Source: Pandoraea pneumonica
GTDB lineage: Bacteria > Pseudomonadota > Gammaproteobacteria > Burkholderiales > Burkholderiaceae
NCBI RefSeq assembly: GCF_902459645.1
Contig: NZ_CABPSK010000001.1
Span: 806,001 to 870,000 of the forward strand
Direction of reading: 5' to 3'
Length of the DNA stretch: 64,000 nucleotides
Part shown: in pieces, positions 25,604 through 34,267 of the stretch
How positions within the stretch are numbered: position 1 is the stretch's first letter
How the letters are laid out: each line of letters opens with the position of its first letter
Made by a program: the position numbers and the translations under genes
Notes under the pieces: generated by a model
What the model was told of the DNA's origin: nothing
The model's database searches: none
The model's input: only the letters and a program-made list of their open reading frames with translations

Positions 25604-26763
25604 ACGCCTCGCCCGAACTCATCGACTTCTCGCTAAGCGAGGAGCAGGCCATGATTCGCGACGTGGCGCAGGACTTCCTCGCCGAACACAGCGACTCGGC
25701 GGCGGTGCGCGCCGCCATGGAGAGCGACACCGGTTTCGATCCGGCGCTCTGGGCGCGTATCGCACAGGAACTCGGCTGGTGCGGCATTGCGATTGCCGAG
25801 TCCGACGGCGGGCTAGGCTTGTCGCGCGTCGCACTGGCGTTGCTGCTCGAACAAATGGGTCGCCGTCTGCTGTGCTCGCCATTCTTTGCGACCGTGTGCC
25901 TCGGCGCGACCTTGCTACAGGAAGCCGCAGCCGTCGACTCGGGCAGTGCGGCAAAGTCTGCGGCAACACGGTTCCTGCCGCGCATTGCGAGCGGCGAGCT
26001 TTCTGCCACGCTCGCGCTGGACGACGGCACCGATGCGACGCACGGCGTTTTGGCCGAGCCTGTGGAGGGCGGATTCCGGCTATCGGGTGAATGGCGTCAC
26101 GTGCCGGATGGCGCGCACGCTGAACTGCTGCTGTTGCCCGCACGCCTACCGGACGGCTCGCTTGGTTTGTTCGCCATTGAAGGCGACCCGACTGGCCTCA
26201 CCCGTACGCCACTGCGCAATCTCGATCTCACCCGCCGTGTCGCCGCGGTGCGGGCGAGCGGCTTGCGGATCGACGCGAGCGCCTGTCTGTCGCAAGGCGA
26301 CGCCGCCGTTCGCGCGCTATTGCGCACCCGTGCCCTCGCGGGTCTTGCGCTGGCCGCAGAGCAGGTCGGCGGTGCGCAGCAGTGTCTCGACCTCACGCTC
26401 GCCTACGTGGCCGAGCGCAAGCAATTCGGTCGGACCATCGCCAGCTTTCAAGCCGTCAAGCATCGTTGCGCGGAAATGATGGTGCGCATCGAAGCCGCGC
26501 GCTCAGCCGTATTCGGCGCGTTCCACGCCACGGCGGGTGGCCTCGACGACGAGGCGCTCACGCTCGATAGCGCCTGCGCAAGAACGTTCGCCTCGGACGC
26601 GTTCGTTTTCTGTGCCCGCGAGGCGATCCAGTTGCACGGCGGCGTGGGCTTTACGTGGGAATACGACCCGCACCTGTACTTCAAGCGTGCGCAGGCGGGC
26701 AGTCAATGGTTCGGCGACGCGTCGTTGCAGCGCGAGCATGTCGCGCGCGCGCTACTGGGTTAG
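25600..26763 (+). CDS. Acyl-CoA dehydrogenase, partner subunit of the FadE30-like enzyme
   Basis: A 387-residue ACAD-fold protein: N-terminal helices (LIDFSLSEEQAMIRDVAQDFLAEH), the C-domain RKQFGRTIASFQAVKHRCAEM and AIQLHGGVGFTWEYDPHLYFKRA. It starts in the stop of the SDR (ATGA) and is followed 12 bp later by the FadE30-like gene. Adjacent, dissimilar ACAD genes in steroid clusters often make alpha2beta2 enzymes, and this pair probably does the same, passing electrons to ETF. The middle domain is more divergent than in its partner, as is usual for the beta-type subunit. Confidence 0.85.
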   Translation: MNASPELIDFSLSEEQAMIRDVAQDFLAEHSDSAAVRAAMESDTGFDPALWARIAQELGWCGIAIAESDGGLGLSRVALALLLEQMGRRLLCSPFFATVCLGATLLQEAAAVDSGSAAKSAATRFLPRIASGELSATLALDDGTDATHGVLAEPVEGGFRLSGEWRHVPDGAHAELLLLPARLPDGSLGLFAIEGDPTGLTRTPLRNLDLTRRVAAVRASGLRIDASACLSQGDAAVRALLRTRALAGLALAAEQVGGAQQCLDLTLAYVAERKQFGRTIASFQAVKHRCAEMMVRIEAARSAVFGAFHATAGGLDDEALTLDSACARTFASDAFVFCAREAIQLHGGVGFTWEYDPHLYFKRAQAGSQWFGDASLQREHVARALLG

Positions 26764-26775
26764 CAGGAGAGCGAC

Positions 26776-27966
26776 ATGAAGCGAGAGAGCAATTTGCAGG
26801 ACGACGCGTTTCGCGCCGAGGTGGCGCAGTGGATGCAGGCCAACTTGCAGGGCGAGTTCGAGGTGCTGCGTCATCGCGGCGGTCCCGGCGATGAAGATGC
26901 GTTTCCGGCGTTGCGCAAAGCGTGGGAGCAGCGCATGGCCGAAGGCGGCTGGACATGTGTTGGCTGGCCCACGAGCTACGGCGGTCGCGACTTGTCGGTC
27001 GCGCAGCAAATCATCTTCCACGAGGAATACGCGCGCGCCGGTGGCCCGGGGCGCATGGGGCATCTGGGCGAGACGCTGCTCGGCCCGACGTTGATCGCGT
27101 TCGGCACGCCTGCGCAGCGCGAACGCTTCCTGCCCGGCATCGTCGCGGGCACCGACTACTGGTGTCAGGGGTATTCCGAACCGGGCGCGGGTTCCGATCT
27201 GGCGAATGTGCAGACGCGCGCCCGGCTCGATGAGGCCACAGGCAACTGGATTGTCGACGGCCAGAAAGTCTGGACATCGCTCGCCCACGAATCGCAATGG
27301 GTGTTTGCGCTTGCGCGTTGCGAGCCGGGTTCTGTGGGGCACAAGGGACTCATTTTCCTGTTGATGCCGCTTGACCAGCCGGGGATCGAGGTTCGCCCGA
27401 TTCGCCAGATGACGGGCACTAGCGAATTCAATGAAGTGTTTTTCGACGGCGCCATTGCGGCAGCCGATTGCGTGGTCGGCGTGCCGGGCGAGGGCTGGCA
27501 AGTCGCCATGGGGCTGCTCGGCTTCGAGCGCGGGTTGTCGTGGATTGGCCAACAGATGCACTTCGAGCATCAGTTGCAACTGATCTGCGACGCCGCACGC
27601 GCGAACGGCGCAGACCGCCGCCCGGCATTGCGCGAGCGTATTGCGCAGGCCTGGATGGGCTTGAAGGTCATGCACTACAACACGCTGCGCACGCTCTCGG
27701 CCGGCGGCGACGGCAGTCTGGCGCGAGAGGGCTACATCGCCAAGTACTACTGGTCGAACTGGCACCGCGATCTTGGCAAGCTCGCCATGGATGTGCTCGG
27801 ACTCGATGGCGATATCGTCAGCGACGATTTTTCGCGCACGCGCCTGCAACAAATTTTCCTGTTCAGCCCGTCGGACACGATCTTCGCCGGGACGAACGAA
27901 ATTCAACTCAACATCATCGCCGAACGCGCGCTGGGTATGCCCCGCGAACCGCGTGCGCGCGCTTAA
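26776..27966 (+). CDS. fadE30: Acyl-CoA dehydrogenase, FadE30-like
   Basis: A 396-residue ACAD. GYSEPGAGSDLANVQTRA is the FAD-contact loop, GQKVWTSLAHESQW follows, and the C-terminus has FAGTNEIQLNIIAERALGMPRE. FNEVFFD and the start (about residues 17-36) resemble mycobacterial FadE30, the dehydrogenase for 5-OH-HIP-CoA side-chain oxidation, by recollection. It has a ribosome site (CAGGAGAGCGAC) before ATG 26776. It is paired with the upstream ACAD and followed by the IpdF-like gene, the functional neighbour in that pathway. Confidence 0.87.
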   Translation: MKRESNLQDDAFRAEVAQWMQANLQGEFEVLRHRGGPGDEDAFPALRKAWEQRMAEGGWTCVGWPTSYGGRDLSVAQQIIFHEEYARAGGPGRMGHLGETLLGPTLIAFGTPAQRERFLPGIVAGTDYWCQGYSEPGAGSDLANVQTRARLDEATGNWIVDGQKVWTSLAHESQWVFALARCEPGSVGHKGLIFLLMPLDQPGIEVRPIRQMTGTSEFNEVFFDGAIAAADCVVGVPGEGWQVAMGLLGFERGLSWIGQQMHFEHQLQLICDAARANGADRRPALRERIAQAWMGLKVMHYNTLRTLSAGGDGSLAREGYIAKYYWSNWHRDLGKLAMDVLGLDGDIVSDDFSRTRLQQIFLFSPSDTIFAGTNEIQLNIIAERALGMPREPRARA

Positions 27967-27983
27967 CCGGGGAATCGCCTGCG

Positions 27984-28790
27984 ATGTCCGCCATGATCAA
28001 CACTGTTCCGCAAGTTCCACAATACCCGGCCGGTCACGGCCTGCTCAAAGACAAATCGGTTCTTGTCACCGCTGCGGCGGGCGGCGGTATCGGCTATGCC
28101 ACCGCGCGCCGTTGTGCCGAAGAAGGTTGTCGCGCGCTCATGATTTCCGATATTCACCCGCGTCGACTGGAGGAAGCCGTTGCACGCCTGCGCGAAGAGA
28201 CGGGGCTTGGCGCCATCTATGGCGTCGTATGCGATGTGACGCAAGAGGATCAAGTCACCGCGCTGGTGGCACAGGCTGAGACGGCGCTGGGCGGGACTGA
28301 CGTGCTGTTCAACAATGCCGGACTCGGTGGTCAGCGCGCCATTACGGACATGAGCGACGCCGAATGGCTGAAGGTCATCGATGTATCGCTCACGGGCACG
28401 TTCCGGATGACGCGCGCCATGTTGCGCGTGATGCAGCCGCGCGGGCGCGGTGCCATCGTGAATAATGCGTCGGTACTCGGCTGGCGTGCCCAAAAGGAAC
28501 AGGCGCACTACGCCGCGGCGAAGGCTGGCGTGATGGCACTTACGCGTTGCAGCGCCCTTGAGGCCGCCGCGTACGGCATTCGCATCAACGCCATTGCGCC
28601 AAGCATCGCGATGCACGACTTCCTCAAGAAAAGTGCGGACGAAGCGCTGCTCGATAAGCTCTCGTCGCAAGAGGCCTTCGGCCGTCCGGCAGAGGTGTGG
28701 GAGATGGCCAACATCGTCGTGTTTCTCGCAAGCGACTATGCGTCCTATCTGGTGGGCGAAGTCATTTCGGCGAGCAGCCAACGCGCCTGA
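27984..28790 (+). CDS. ipdF: SDR dehydrogenase, IpdF-like
   Basis: A 268-residue SDR with TAAAGGGIGYATARR, NNAGLGGQ (about residue 108), NNASVLGWRAQ, HYAAAKAGVMALTRCSALEAA and ASDYASYLVGEVIS. These blocks are strikingly close to mycobacterial IpdF, the NAD(P)-dependent 5-hydroxy-HIP-CoA dehydrogenase of steroid C/D-ring degradation, as I remember that sequence. It directly follows the FadE30-like gene by 17 bp. Expected reaction: oxidation of a ring alcohol in a bicyclic acyl-CoA. Confidence 0.85.
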   Translation: MSAMINTVPQVPQYPAGHGLLKDKSVLVTAAAGGGIGYATARRCAEEGCRALMISDIHPRRLEEAVARLREETGLGAIYGVVCDVTQEDQVTALVAQAETALGGTDVLFNNAGLGGQRAITDMSDAEWLKVIDVSLTGTFRMTRAMLRVMQPRGRGAIVNNASVLGWRAQKEQAHYAAAKAGVMALTRCSALEAAAYGIRINAIAPSIAMHDFLKKSADEALLDKLSSQEAFGRPAEVWEMANIVVFLASDYASYLVGEVISASSQRA

Positions 28791-28851
28791 TGCGTCAAAG
28801 GGGCGCTAAGGCAAACAAGTGAATAGCAAGATATCAGGAGATTTCGCGGGT

Positions 28852-29328
28852 ATGGCAACCGTTATCGGCAGTGCGGCGCAGATGCTGGCGTCCGTTGGCA
28901 TGATGCTTGGCGTGAGCGAGTGGGTGACGATCGATCAGCACCGGATCGACCTGTTTGCCGAGGCAACGGGCGATCACCAATGGATTCACGTCGATCCGGT
29001 GCGCGCTGCGCAGGGGCCATTTGGCACGACGGTCGCACACGGCTACTTGACCCTTTCGCTCACGAACTACTTTCTGCCGCAGATTCTCCTCACCGAAAAC
29101 CTGCGCATGGGCGTGAATTACGGTGCCGACCGTCTGCGCTTTCCCGCGCCGGTGCGCGTGGGCAGCCGGTTGCGGGCGCAATGCGAACTGGTCAAGGCCG
29201 AGGCATTAGGCGAGGGCGTTCGCGCTACGCTGCGCATGACCGTCGAGATCGAAGGGGAAGCGCGTCCGGCGTGCGTCGTCGACAACGTCAACGTGTATTA
29301 CTTCGACGCGGCGCCAGCGGCGCAATAG
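28852..29328 (+). CDS. MaoC-like (R)-enoyl-CoA hydratase
   Basis: A 158-residue hotdog hydratase. The signature is FAEATGDHQWIHVDPVRAAQGPFGTTVAHGYLTLSL, with the catalytic Asp and His of the R-hydratase motif. ATG 28852 is chosen over GTG 28819 because AGGAGA (28836-28841) precedes it. It ends the operator 4 operon. It likely hydrates a 2-enoyl-CoA intermediate made by one of the acyl-CoA dehydrogenases. Confidence 0.85.
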   Translation: MATVIGSAAQMLASVGMMLGVSEWVTIDQHRIDLFAEATGDHQWIHVDPVRAAQGPFGTTVAHGYLTLSLTNYFLPQILLTENLRMGVNYGADRLRFPAPVRVGSRLRAQCELVKAEALGEGVRATLRMTVEIEGEARPACVVDNVNVYYFDAAPAAQ

Positions 29329-29474
29329 CAGGCTGCGGCGCTGGCTGGTGAAAACCCTGAGCGCCAATGCAGGCGCGGGTTAGCGGGCTGCAAGGTATGA
29401 TCTGGTCTCGTTCCGACAACAGAAAAAACAAGAACGACGATGTTTTTGACGAAGGTGCGGTAGGAGACAAATTG

Positions 29475-30641
29475 ATGCTGGCAGCAGTGCAGGAAACGAT
29501 ACCCGGGCAGGTGCCGGGACTATCGCCGAACGATATGAGCGAATTGCTCCATTTGGTGTACCGGGGCGCGCTCGACGAAGTGCCGTGGCACGACGCCCTT
29601 CAACGTGTGGGCCAATTGCTCACGGCGAATTGGGTCACCTTGATGGTCCGCCCGCCAGTGGTCGACCGGGCTGGACTGATCTTAGTGGCGAAAACCGGCC
29701 GCCCGGTCCGCGCGGCAGTGGCGTATAGCCAGTACGGCTACGCGCTCGACCCGTTCGTCAAACTTCCGCTCGATCAGGTCATGTCGCTCGATGAGTTGAT
29801 GGAAGAGGCGGAGTACAAGCGCGGCGAATTCTACAAGCAGTTTCTCGCCCCGGCCGACGTGGAATATATGCTGGGAACGGACTTTCGCACGTTAGATGGC
29901 GTGGATTGCCATTTCCGCCTGTGCCGTTCTCGTGAGGCGGGACCGTTCACGAAGACCGATCGCGCGTTTTGCGAAATGCTGCTGCCGCACTTGAAGCTCG
30001 CGGTGCACATGCATTCGCTGCTCGACGTCAAGGAGTCGGAGCGCAAGCTCTATGCGGGCGCGGTCGACCGTATGGCGGTGGGCACGGTGATTCTCGATGA
30101 AACCGGCGCGATCGTCAGCACGAACACGGTGGCCGACGAGATTTTTGCGGAACGCGACGGCATTCGCCTGACGCAAGGCACTATCAAGATCGAGTACGCG
30201 CACGAAGAGCGCGAGTTCCAGAAGCTACTGCGCAAGACGCTCGCCGTACCGTCGGAAGCCGGACCGGTCATGGCGGAGGCGATTTCGATCACACGTCCGT
30301 CGGGCAAAGCGAAGCTGGGCATGGTGCTGCGCACGGTTGCGCTGAGCGAGTGGTCGGAAGGCAAGCGCCGGCCCGCGGTGGTGATCTTCCTTCGCGACCC
30401 TGAGCGCAAGACGCAGGCATCGCAAGATATCCTGCAACAACTCTTCGATCTCACGCCTGCGGAAGCCGCACTGTCGATTCTGCTGGCCAATGGCCTGAAT
30501 CTCGAAGAGGCCGCCGACGAGCTCGACGTGCGCAAGAACACCGCGCGTGCGCATCTGCGCTCCATCTTCTCCAAAACCGGGGTGACCCGGCAGACCACGT
30601 TGATCCGGCTGGTGCTGAGCAGCGTCGCTCAATTGGGGTAA
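29475..30641 (+). CDS. LuxR-type transcriptional regulator, TesR-like in size and layout
   Basis: A 388-residue regulator. The C-terminus is a LuxR/FixJ helix-turn-helix (FDLTPAEAALSILLANGLNLEEAADELDVRKNTARAHL, residues about 325-361). The N-terminal two thirds form a sensor region without a receiver domain; a PAS-like segment covers about residues 190-260. ATG 29475 has TAGGAGAC upstream; the frame is open from 29367 but lacks a site there. It is the only regulator in the catabolic cluster and resembles TesR/TeiR, the LuxR-type activator of steroid genes in Comamonas testosteroni, in length and form. It is my candidate for the protein that binds the repeated operator. Confidence 0.85.
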   Translation: MLAAVQETIPGQVPGLSPNDMSELLHLVYRGALDEVPWHDALQRVGQLLTANWVTLMVRPPVVDRAGLILVAKTGRPVRAAVAYSQYGYALDPFVKLPLDQVMSLDELMEEAEYKRGEFYKQFLAPADVEYMLGTDFRTLDGVDCHFRLCRSREAGPFTKTDRAFCEMLLPHLKLAVHMHSLLDVKESERKLYAGAVDRMAVGTVILDETGAIVSTNTVADEIFAERDGIRLTQGTIKIEYAHEEREFQKLLRKTLAVPSEAGPVMAEAISITRPSGKAKLGMVLRTVALSEWSEGKRRPAVVIFLRDPERKTQASQDILQQLFDLTPAEAALSILLANGLNLEEAADELDVRKNTARAHLRSIFSKTGVTRQTTLIRLVLSSVAQLG

Positions 30642-30654
30642 CCGCATTGCGAAA

Positions 30655-30690
30655 GCAAAAAAGCCCATCGAATTTCGATGGGCTTTTTGC
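30655..30690. terminator. Strong bidirectional terminator
   Basis: AAAAAGCCCATCG pairs with CGATGGGCTTTTT around a short AATTT loop (30658-30688). A tracts and T tracts on both sides make it a rho-independent terminator for the LuxR gene (+) and the SDR operon (-). Confidence 0.92.
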
Positions 30691-30716
30691 ATTGGCGGGT
30701 GCGCTCGCCCAGCCGG

Positions 30717-31499
30717 TCAATCCTTATTGACGTTGGCCGCATCGAGAAACGCGGGCCGCTCGCCGCCACCATGCACCAGCAGATCGGTCCCGCTGACGTA
30801 GGCCGCTTGCGGCGAGCTCACGAAGACGCACGCATTGCCGATATCGGCCGGTGTCGCCATTCGTTGCAAGGCGATGGTCTTGGCGACGGCGGCAATGCCC
30901 GCTTCGTCGCCGTAATGCTGGATCGACTGCTCCGTGTTCACGTAACCGGGGCTGACCGACACCACGCGCACGTGCGGCGCCCATTCGACCGCCAGCGACT
31001 GCGTAAGACTGAGAATGCCAGCCTTGGCGGCCCCATAGGCGGCCGTGCCCGGCTGCGGACGGCTTGCGCCAATGCTGCCGATAAAGACGATAACGCCCCC
31101 TTCGGCCTGCTTTTGCATGATGTCGTTGGCCTGCTGCGCCATCTGCAAGGGGGCCAGCAAGTTCAGACGAATAATCGATTCGTGGAACTTCGGCGACGCT
31201 TGCGCGGCTTTGACGAACGGCGTGCCACCGGCATTGTTGACGAGCACGTCGAGCCGCCCGTGGGCTTGCATGATTTGCGCGAAGAGGGCGATCACGGCCT
31301 CCGGGTCGCGGACATCGCACGCATGAAAGACCGCACTACGGCCCTCAGCTTCCGGCAGCGGCGTCTCGGGGAGATTGCGGCCGCAAACCAGCACGGTGGC
31401 ACCCGCAGCGAGGTAGCACTCGGCAATGCCGCGCCCGACGCCCTTGGCGCCGCCGGTCACAAGCACGACCTTACCGGCAAACGACTGATTCGAACTCAT
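30717..31499 (-). CDS. SDR-family oxidoreductase
   Basis: A 260-residue SDR: VTGGAKGVGRGIAE, NNAGG (about residue 90), SIGASRP and the catalytic YGAAK (about 152). ATG 31499 has TTGGAG nine bases upstream and is preferred over the TTG at 31514. It is the last gene of a - strand unit with the other SDR and the hydratase-dehydrogenase, though a 79-bp gap with a possible half-operator precedes it. Probable hydroxyacyl-CoA or cyclic alcohol dehydrogenase. Confidence 0.85.
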   Translation of the reverse strand: MSSNQSFAGKVVLVTGGAKGVGRGIAECYLAAGATVLVCGRNLPETPLPEAEGRSAVFHACDVRDPEAVIALFAQIMQAHGRLDVLVNNAGGTPFVKAAQASPKFHESIIRLNLLAPLQMAQQANDIMQKQAEGGVIVFIGSIGASRPQPGTAAYGAAKAGILSLTQSLAVEWAPHVRVVSVSPGYVNTEQSIQHYGDEAGIAAVAKTIALQRMATPADIGNACVFVSSPQAAYVSGTDLLVHGGGERPAFLDAANVNKD

Positions 31500-31531
31500 T
31501 CTGTGAAGCTCCAAACAAAAGTGAATGTTGA

Positions 31532-31565
31532 AGATTGTTGTCGCGGTATGTGCTGCCTATCGTCC
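31532..31565 (-). promoter_or_regulatory. Possible half-operator and -10 for the last SDR
   Basis: On the - strand GGACGAT (complement of 31559-31565) matches the promoter-proximal half of the regulon operator, and CAATCT (complement of 31532-31537) starts 24 nt after GGAC. The distal half does not match. It may be a weak internal promoter. Confidence 0.3.
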
Positions 31566-31578
31566 CGATAATTCCCGC

Positions 31579-32361
31579 CTACAGCCCATACCCGCCAGCG
31601 ACTGCGATCTGTTGCCCCGTCACGAACGCCGCCTTCGACGAGGCGAGAAACACGACCGAGTGGGCAATTTCTTCCGGACGGCCCAGTCGCTTGAGCGCCT
31701 GATTCCGGTAAGTTGCCTCGATCCATGCGTCGTCGAACACCCCCTGACGGCGCAATTCCAAAAACATGCCAGCCTCGATGACCCCGACCAGCACGCTGTT
31801 GGCCCGGATACCGTAGCGACCTTCTTCTCGAGCTACGCCGCGCACCATCGCTTCGATGGCCGCTTTGGGCACGATCGACAGCGCGTCGCGATTCGCCCAT
31901 CGCACGTCGCCCGCCGACCCGAGATGCACGTAGCTGCCGCCGCCTGCCGCTTTCATCAGCGGCAGCGAGGCCTGTAGCACGTTATAGAAGCCCGTGACTT
32001 CTTCGTCCAGCGCACGCTGCCATTGCGCACGATCGATCTGCGACAGGTAAACCTGCTCGGTCACGGCGGCGGCAGCAAAAACAATCGTGTGAATGCGGCC
32101 AGCCTGTGAGGCGACGGCGTCGATCACCGAGCGCACCTGCGCGTCGTCGTGTGTCGACATCGCGTGGATGCTCGCCGTGCGTCCCATGTCGCGAATGTCT
32201 TGCGCCACAACGGCGGCGCGCGATTCGTTTCGATGATAGGTCAATGCCACGTCGCTGCCTGCGCGCGCGAGTTCGCGGCAAATCGTACTCCCGATGCCGC
32301 CGCTACCGCCGATGACAAGGGCGGTGCCCGACGGGAAAAGCGGTTCGTGCGATTCGTTCAT
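31579..32361 (-). CDS. SDR-family protein with altered active site
   Basis: A 260-residue SDR-fold protein. The cofactor loop GGSGGIGSTICRELARAG is intact, and KRLGRPEEIAHSVVFLAS and the end VTGQQIAVAGGYGL are normal. The catalytic YxxxK reads SIVPK (about residue 161), so the Tyr is Ser, and NNAG is replaced by AAAAV. A classical dehydrogenase mechanism is therefore doubtful; it may be an ene-reductase-like or regulatory SDR. It begins 6 bp after the hydratase-dehydrogenase stop. Confidence 0.8.
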   Translation of the reverse strand: MNESHEPLFPSGTALVIGGSGGIGSTICRELARAGSDVALTYHRNESRAAVVAQDIRDMGRTASIHAMSTHDDAQVRSVIDAVASQAGRIHTIVFAAAAVTEQVYLSQIDRAQWQRALDEEVTGFYNVLQASLPLMKAAGGGSYVHLGSAGDVRWANRDALSIVPKAAIEAMVRGVAREEGRYGIRANSVLVGVIEAGMFLELRRQGVFDDAWIEATYRNQALKRLGRPEEIAHSVVFLASSKAAFVTGQQIAVAGGYGL

Positions 32362-32367
32362 AGCATC

Positions 32368-33990
32368 TCATCCTTGTTTAAGGGTATCGGCGTGATACAT
32401 GGGGCCACCGAGGTGCGCCGGAAACCCGAGGCCGTAGACCGCAGCGACATCGATGTCGGAGGCGCGCACGGCAGTACCTTCGTCGAGCAAGCGTTTCCCC
32501 TCGTTGACGATGGCCAGCAGGCAACGCGACTGGATGTCTTCGTCGCTCACCTCGCGATAGGGGCTACTTGCTCGCGCTGAAATTTCCGCGTTCGTGGCTG
32601 CCGCCAGCATTCGAGTCGCGATGGAGCCATCGCCCGCGCGACTGACGATGGGCGCTTTGCCTAGTCGTTTAGCAAACTGCATGAGAGTGGCGACGACGGC
32701 CTTGTCAGTCGCCGAAGTGCGAATCACTTCAACGAGTCGTCTCCCCTTTGCGGGAGTGACGACGTGCAGGCCCGCAACGTTGGCCGGGCGCGCCGTGGCG
32801 TCCGCCAGTCGTTCAATATTCAACGATGACGTGCCGCTCACCAGCATGGCACCGGGTTTGCATATCGCGTCAAAGCGTCGGAACAGCGCCTGAGTCTGCT
32901 CAAGCTCGTCCTCGATCGATTCGATCACCAGGTCGCAATCGTGCAAGGCCGTGATGGCGTCGTTCCGTCCCAGCAGGATGACCGGCACACCGGCCTTGAT
33001 GATGGCGGCGGCAGTGGCGTTGGCAGTCGTTCCCTCGCCGACAATGCCCACGCTAGCGATCTGACGGACTGGCCAACTGGCGGGGTCGCTGGGCAGACCG
33101 TCGATTTTCATCGCCTGCCGCTCGGCAGCAAAGATATGTCGCAAGGCGCGCGACTGCGCCGAGTTCATCAGCGTCATGCACAGCGCGTACTCCGCGCGCA
33201 GCCCGTCGGCGAGCGGCATCTCGCAGGCAAAGCGCACCGCGCGGATGCAAGCGAGCGGGGCTTCGACGCCGGGCCGTTCACGTCGAACATCGGCCTCAGC
33301 CTTTTCAAAGACCTCGGGGTCGGTGCATGCCACAGGCGCGTCGTTTTGCAACTTCGGTGGCGTACCCCGCGCGACCACTTGCTCGGCAAATCGCACCGCG
33401 TCGTCGATTAAATGCCCCTCCACGACGGCGTCCACCGCGCCAAGTTCGAACGCGCGATTCGCGTCGATGGGTTCCCCGGTGACGATCATGCGAAGCGCAG
33501 CAGGCACGCCAATCAGGCGAGGCAAGCGTTGCGTGCCCCCCGAGCCGGGGAGGATGCCGAGCTTGACTTCGGGAAGGCCGATGCGCGTTGTCACGGCAGC
33601 CACACGAAACTGGCAGGCCATCGCTAATTCGAAGCCGCCCCCGAGCGCCGTGCCGTGAAGCGCCGCGACCACGGGCTTGGGGCTGGCGGCGATGGACTCG
33701 ATCACATCGCCCGCCAGTGGCGGAAGCATCGGCCGACCGAACTCGCGGATATCGGCACCGGCGATGAACGTGCGGCCACCGCAGGCAATCACCATCACAT
33801 CGACGTGGCTGTCGGCAAGCGCCGCTTGTAACGCCGCCATCAATCCCGCGCGCACACCGTGCGAGAACGCGTTCACGGGGGGATGCGCCACGTGAAAAAC
33901 GGCAACACGTCCTCGCTTCTCCGTAGTGACTGGTGCCAGTGCCGTTGCCGGGGCAAGCGTGCGTCCTTGTCTCTGATTGCCGTCGCTCAT
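32368..33990 (-). CDS. Enoyl-CoA hydratase fused to a shortened 3-hydroxyacyl-CoA dehydrogenase
   Basis: A 540-residue FadB/FadJ-like protein; typical members have about 700. The hydratase half is complete: GGGFELAMACQF and IGLPEVKLGILPGSGGTQRL hold both catalytic Glu. The dehydrogenase half (from about residue 315, IVGEGTTANATAAAI) is cut down: the Rossmann part lacks the helical insert, and of the two C-terminal 3HCDH repeats only the last (VRASDIDVAAVYGLGFPAHLGGPM) remains. The His of HVVTPA is kept. ATG 33990 has AGGAAGG upstream. The hydratase is likely active; dehydrogenase activity is uncertain. Confidence 0.85.
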   Translation of the reverse strand: MSDGNQRQGRTLAPATALAPVTTEKRGRVAVFHVAHPPVNAFSHGVRAGLMAALQAALADSHVDVMVIACGGRTFIAGADIREFGRPMLPPLAGDVIESIAASPKPVVAALHGTALGGGFELAMACQFRVAAVTTRIGLPEVKLGILPGSGGTQRLPRLIGVPAALRMIVTGEPIDANRAFELGAVDAVVEGHLIDDAVRFAEQVVARGTPPKLQNDAPVACTDPEVFEKAEADVRRERPGVEAPLACIRAVRFACEMPLADGLRAEYALCMTLMNSAQSRALRHIFAAERQAMKIDGLPSDPASWPVRQIASVGIVGEGTTANATAAAIIKAGVPVILLGRNDAITALHDCDLVIESIEDELEQTQALFRRFDAICKPGAMLVSGTSSLNIERLADATARPANVAGLHVVTPAKGRRLVEVIRTSATDKAVVATLMQFAKRLGKAPIVSRAGDGSIATRMLAAATNAEISARASSPYREVSDEDIQSRCLLAIVNEGKRLLDEGTAVRASDIDVAAVYGLGFPAHLGGPMYHADTLKQG

Positions 33991-34069
33991 AGCCCTTCCT
34001 AGCCCTTCGATTCGGTGGATGCCTGCCGGGAAGGGCGAGGCGTTGTCGTGCGGGTCGATGCCGCAGCCA

Positions 34070-34114
34070 AGGTAGCGCGTACCTGCGGGCCGGGCATCCT
34101 ACGTTTGGACTATC
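34070..34114 (-). promoter_or_regulatory. Regulon operator 5b, degenerate, - strand, for the hydratase-SDR operon
   Basis: On the - strand: TAGTCC-AAAC-GTAGGAT (complement of 34097-34113), with two changes in the right half. The -10-like TACCTT (complement of 34070-34075) starts 24 nt after the GTAG core, as at the + strand sites. The gene start is at 33990. Confidence 0.55.
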
Positions 34115-34150
34115 CGTCGAACGAACCGGCCGCTGCGGGGTATCGCTTCA

Positions 34151-34195
34151 CTAGTCCCAATGGACGATGCTTCGGCAATTCGTCGCCACCAGAAT
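34151..34195 (+). promoter_or_regulatory. Regulon operator 5 with -10 (ipdAB operon)
   Basis: Operator 34151-34168: CTAGTCC-CAAT-GGACGAT. The hexamer CAGAAT (34190-34195) starts 24 nt after GGAC. It drives the four-gene unit starting at 34268. Confidence 0.78.
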
Positions 34196-34267
34196 GACCC
34201 GACCGATCGACGAGCCCGGTTGCACAGCATTGGCCCCGGGTATCGCGACATTCTGTGGAGTGAGGAC

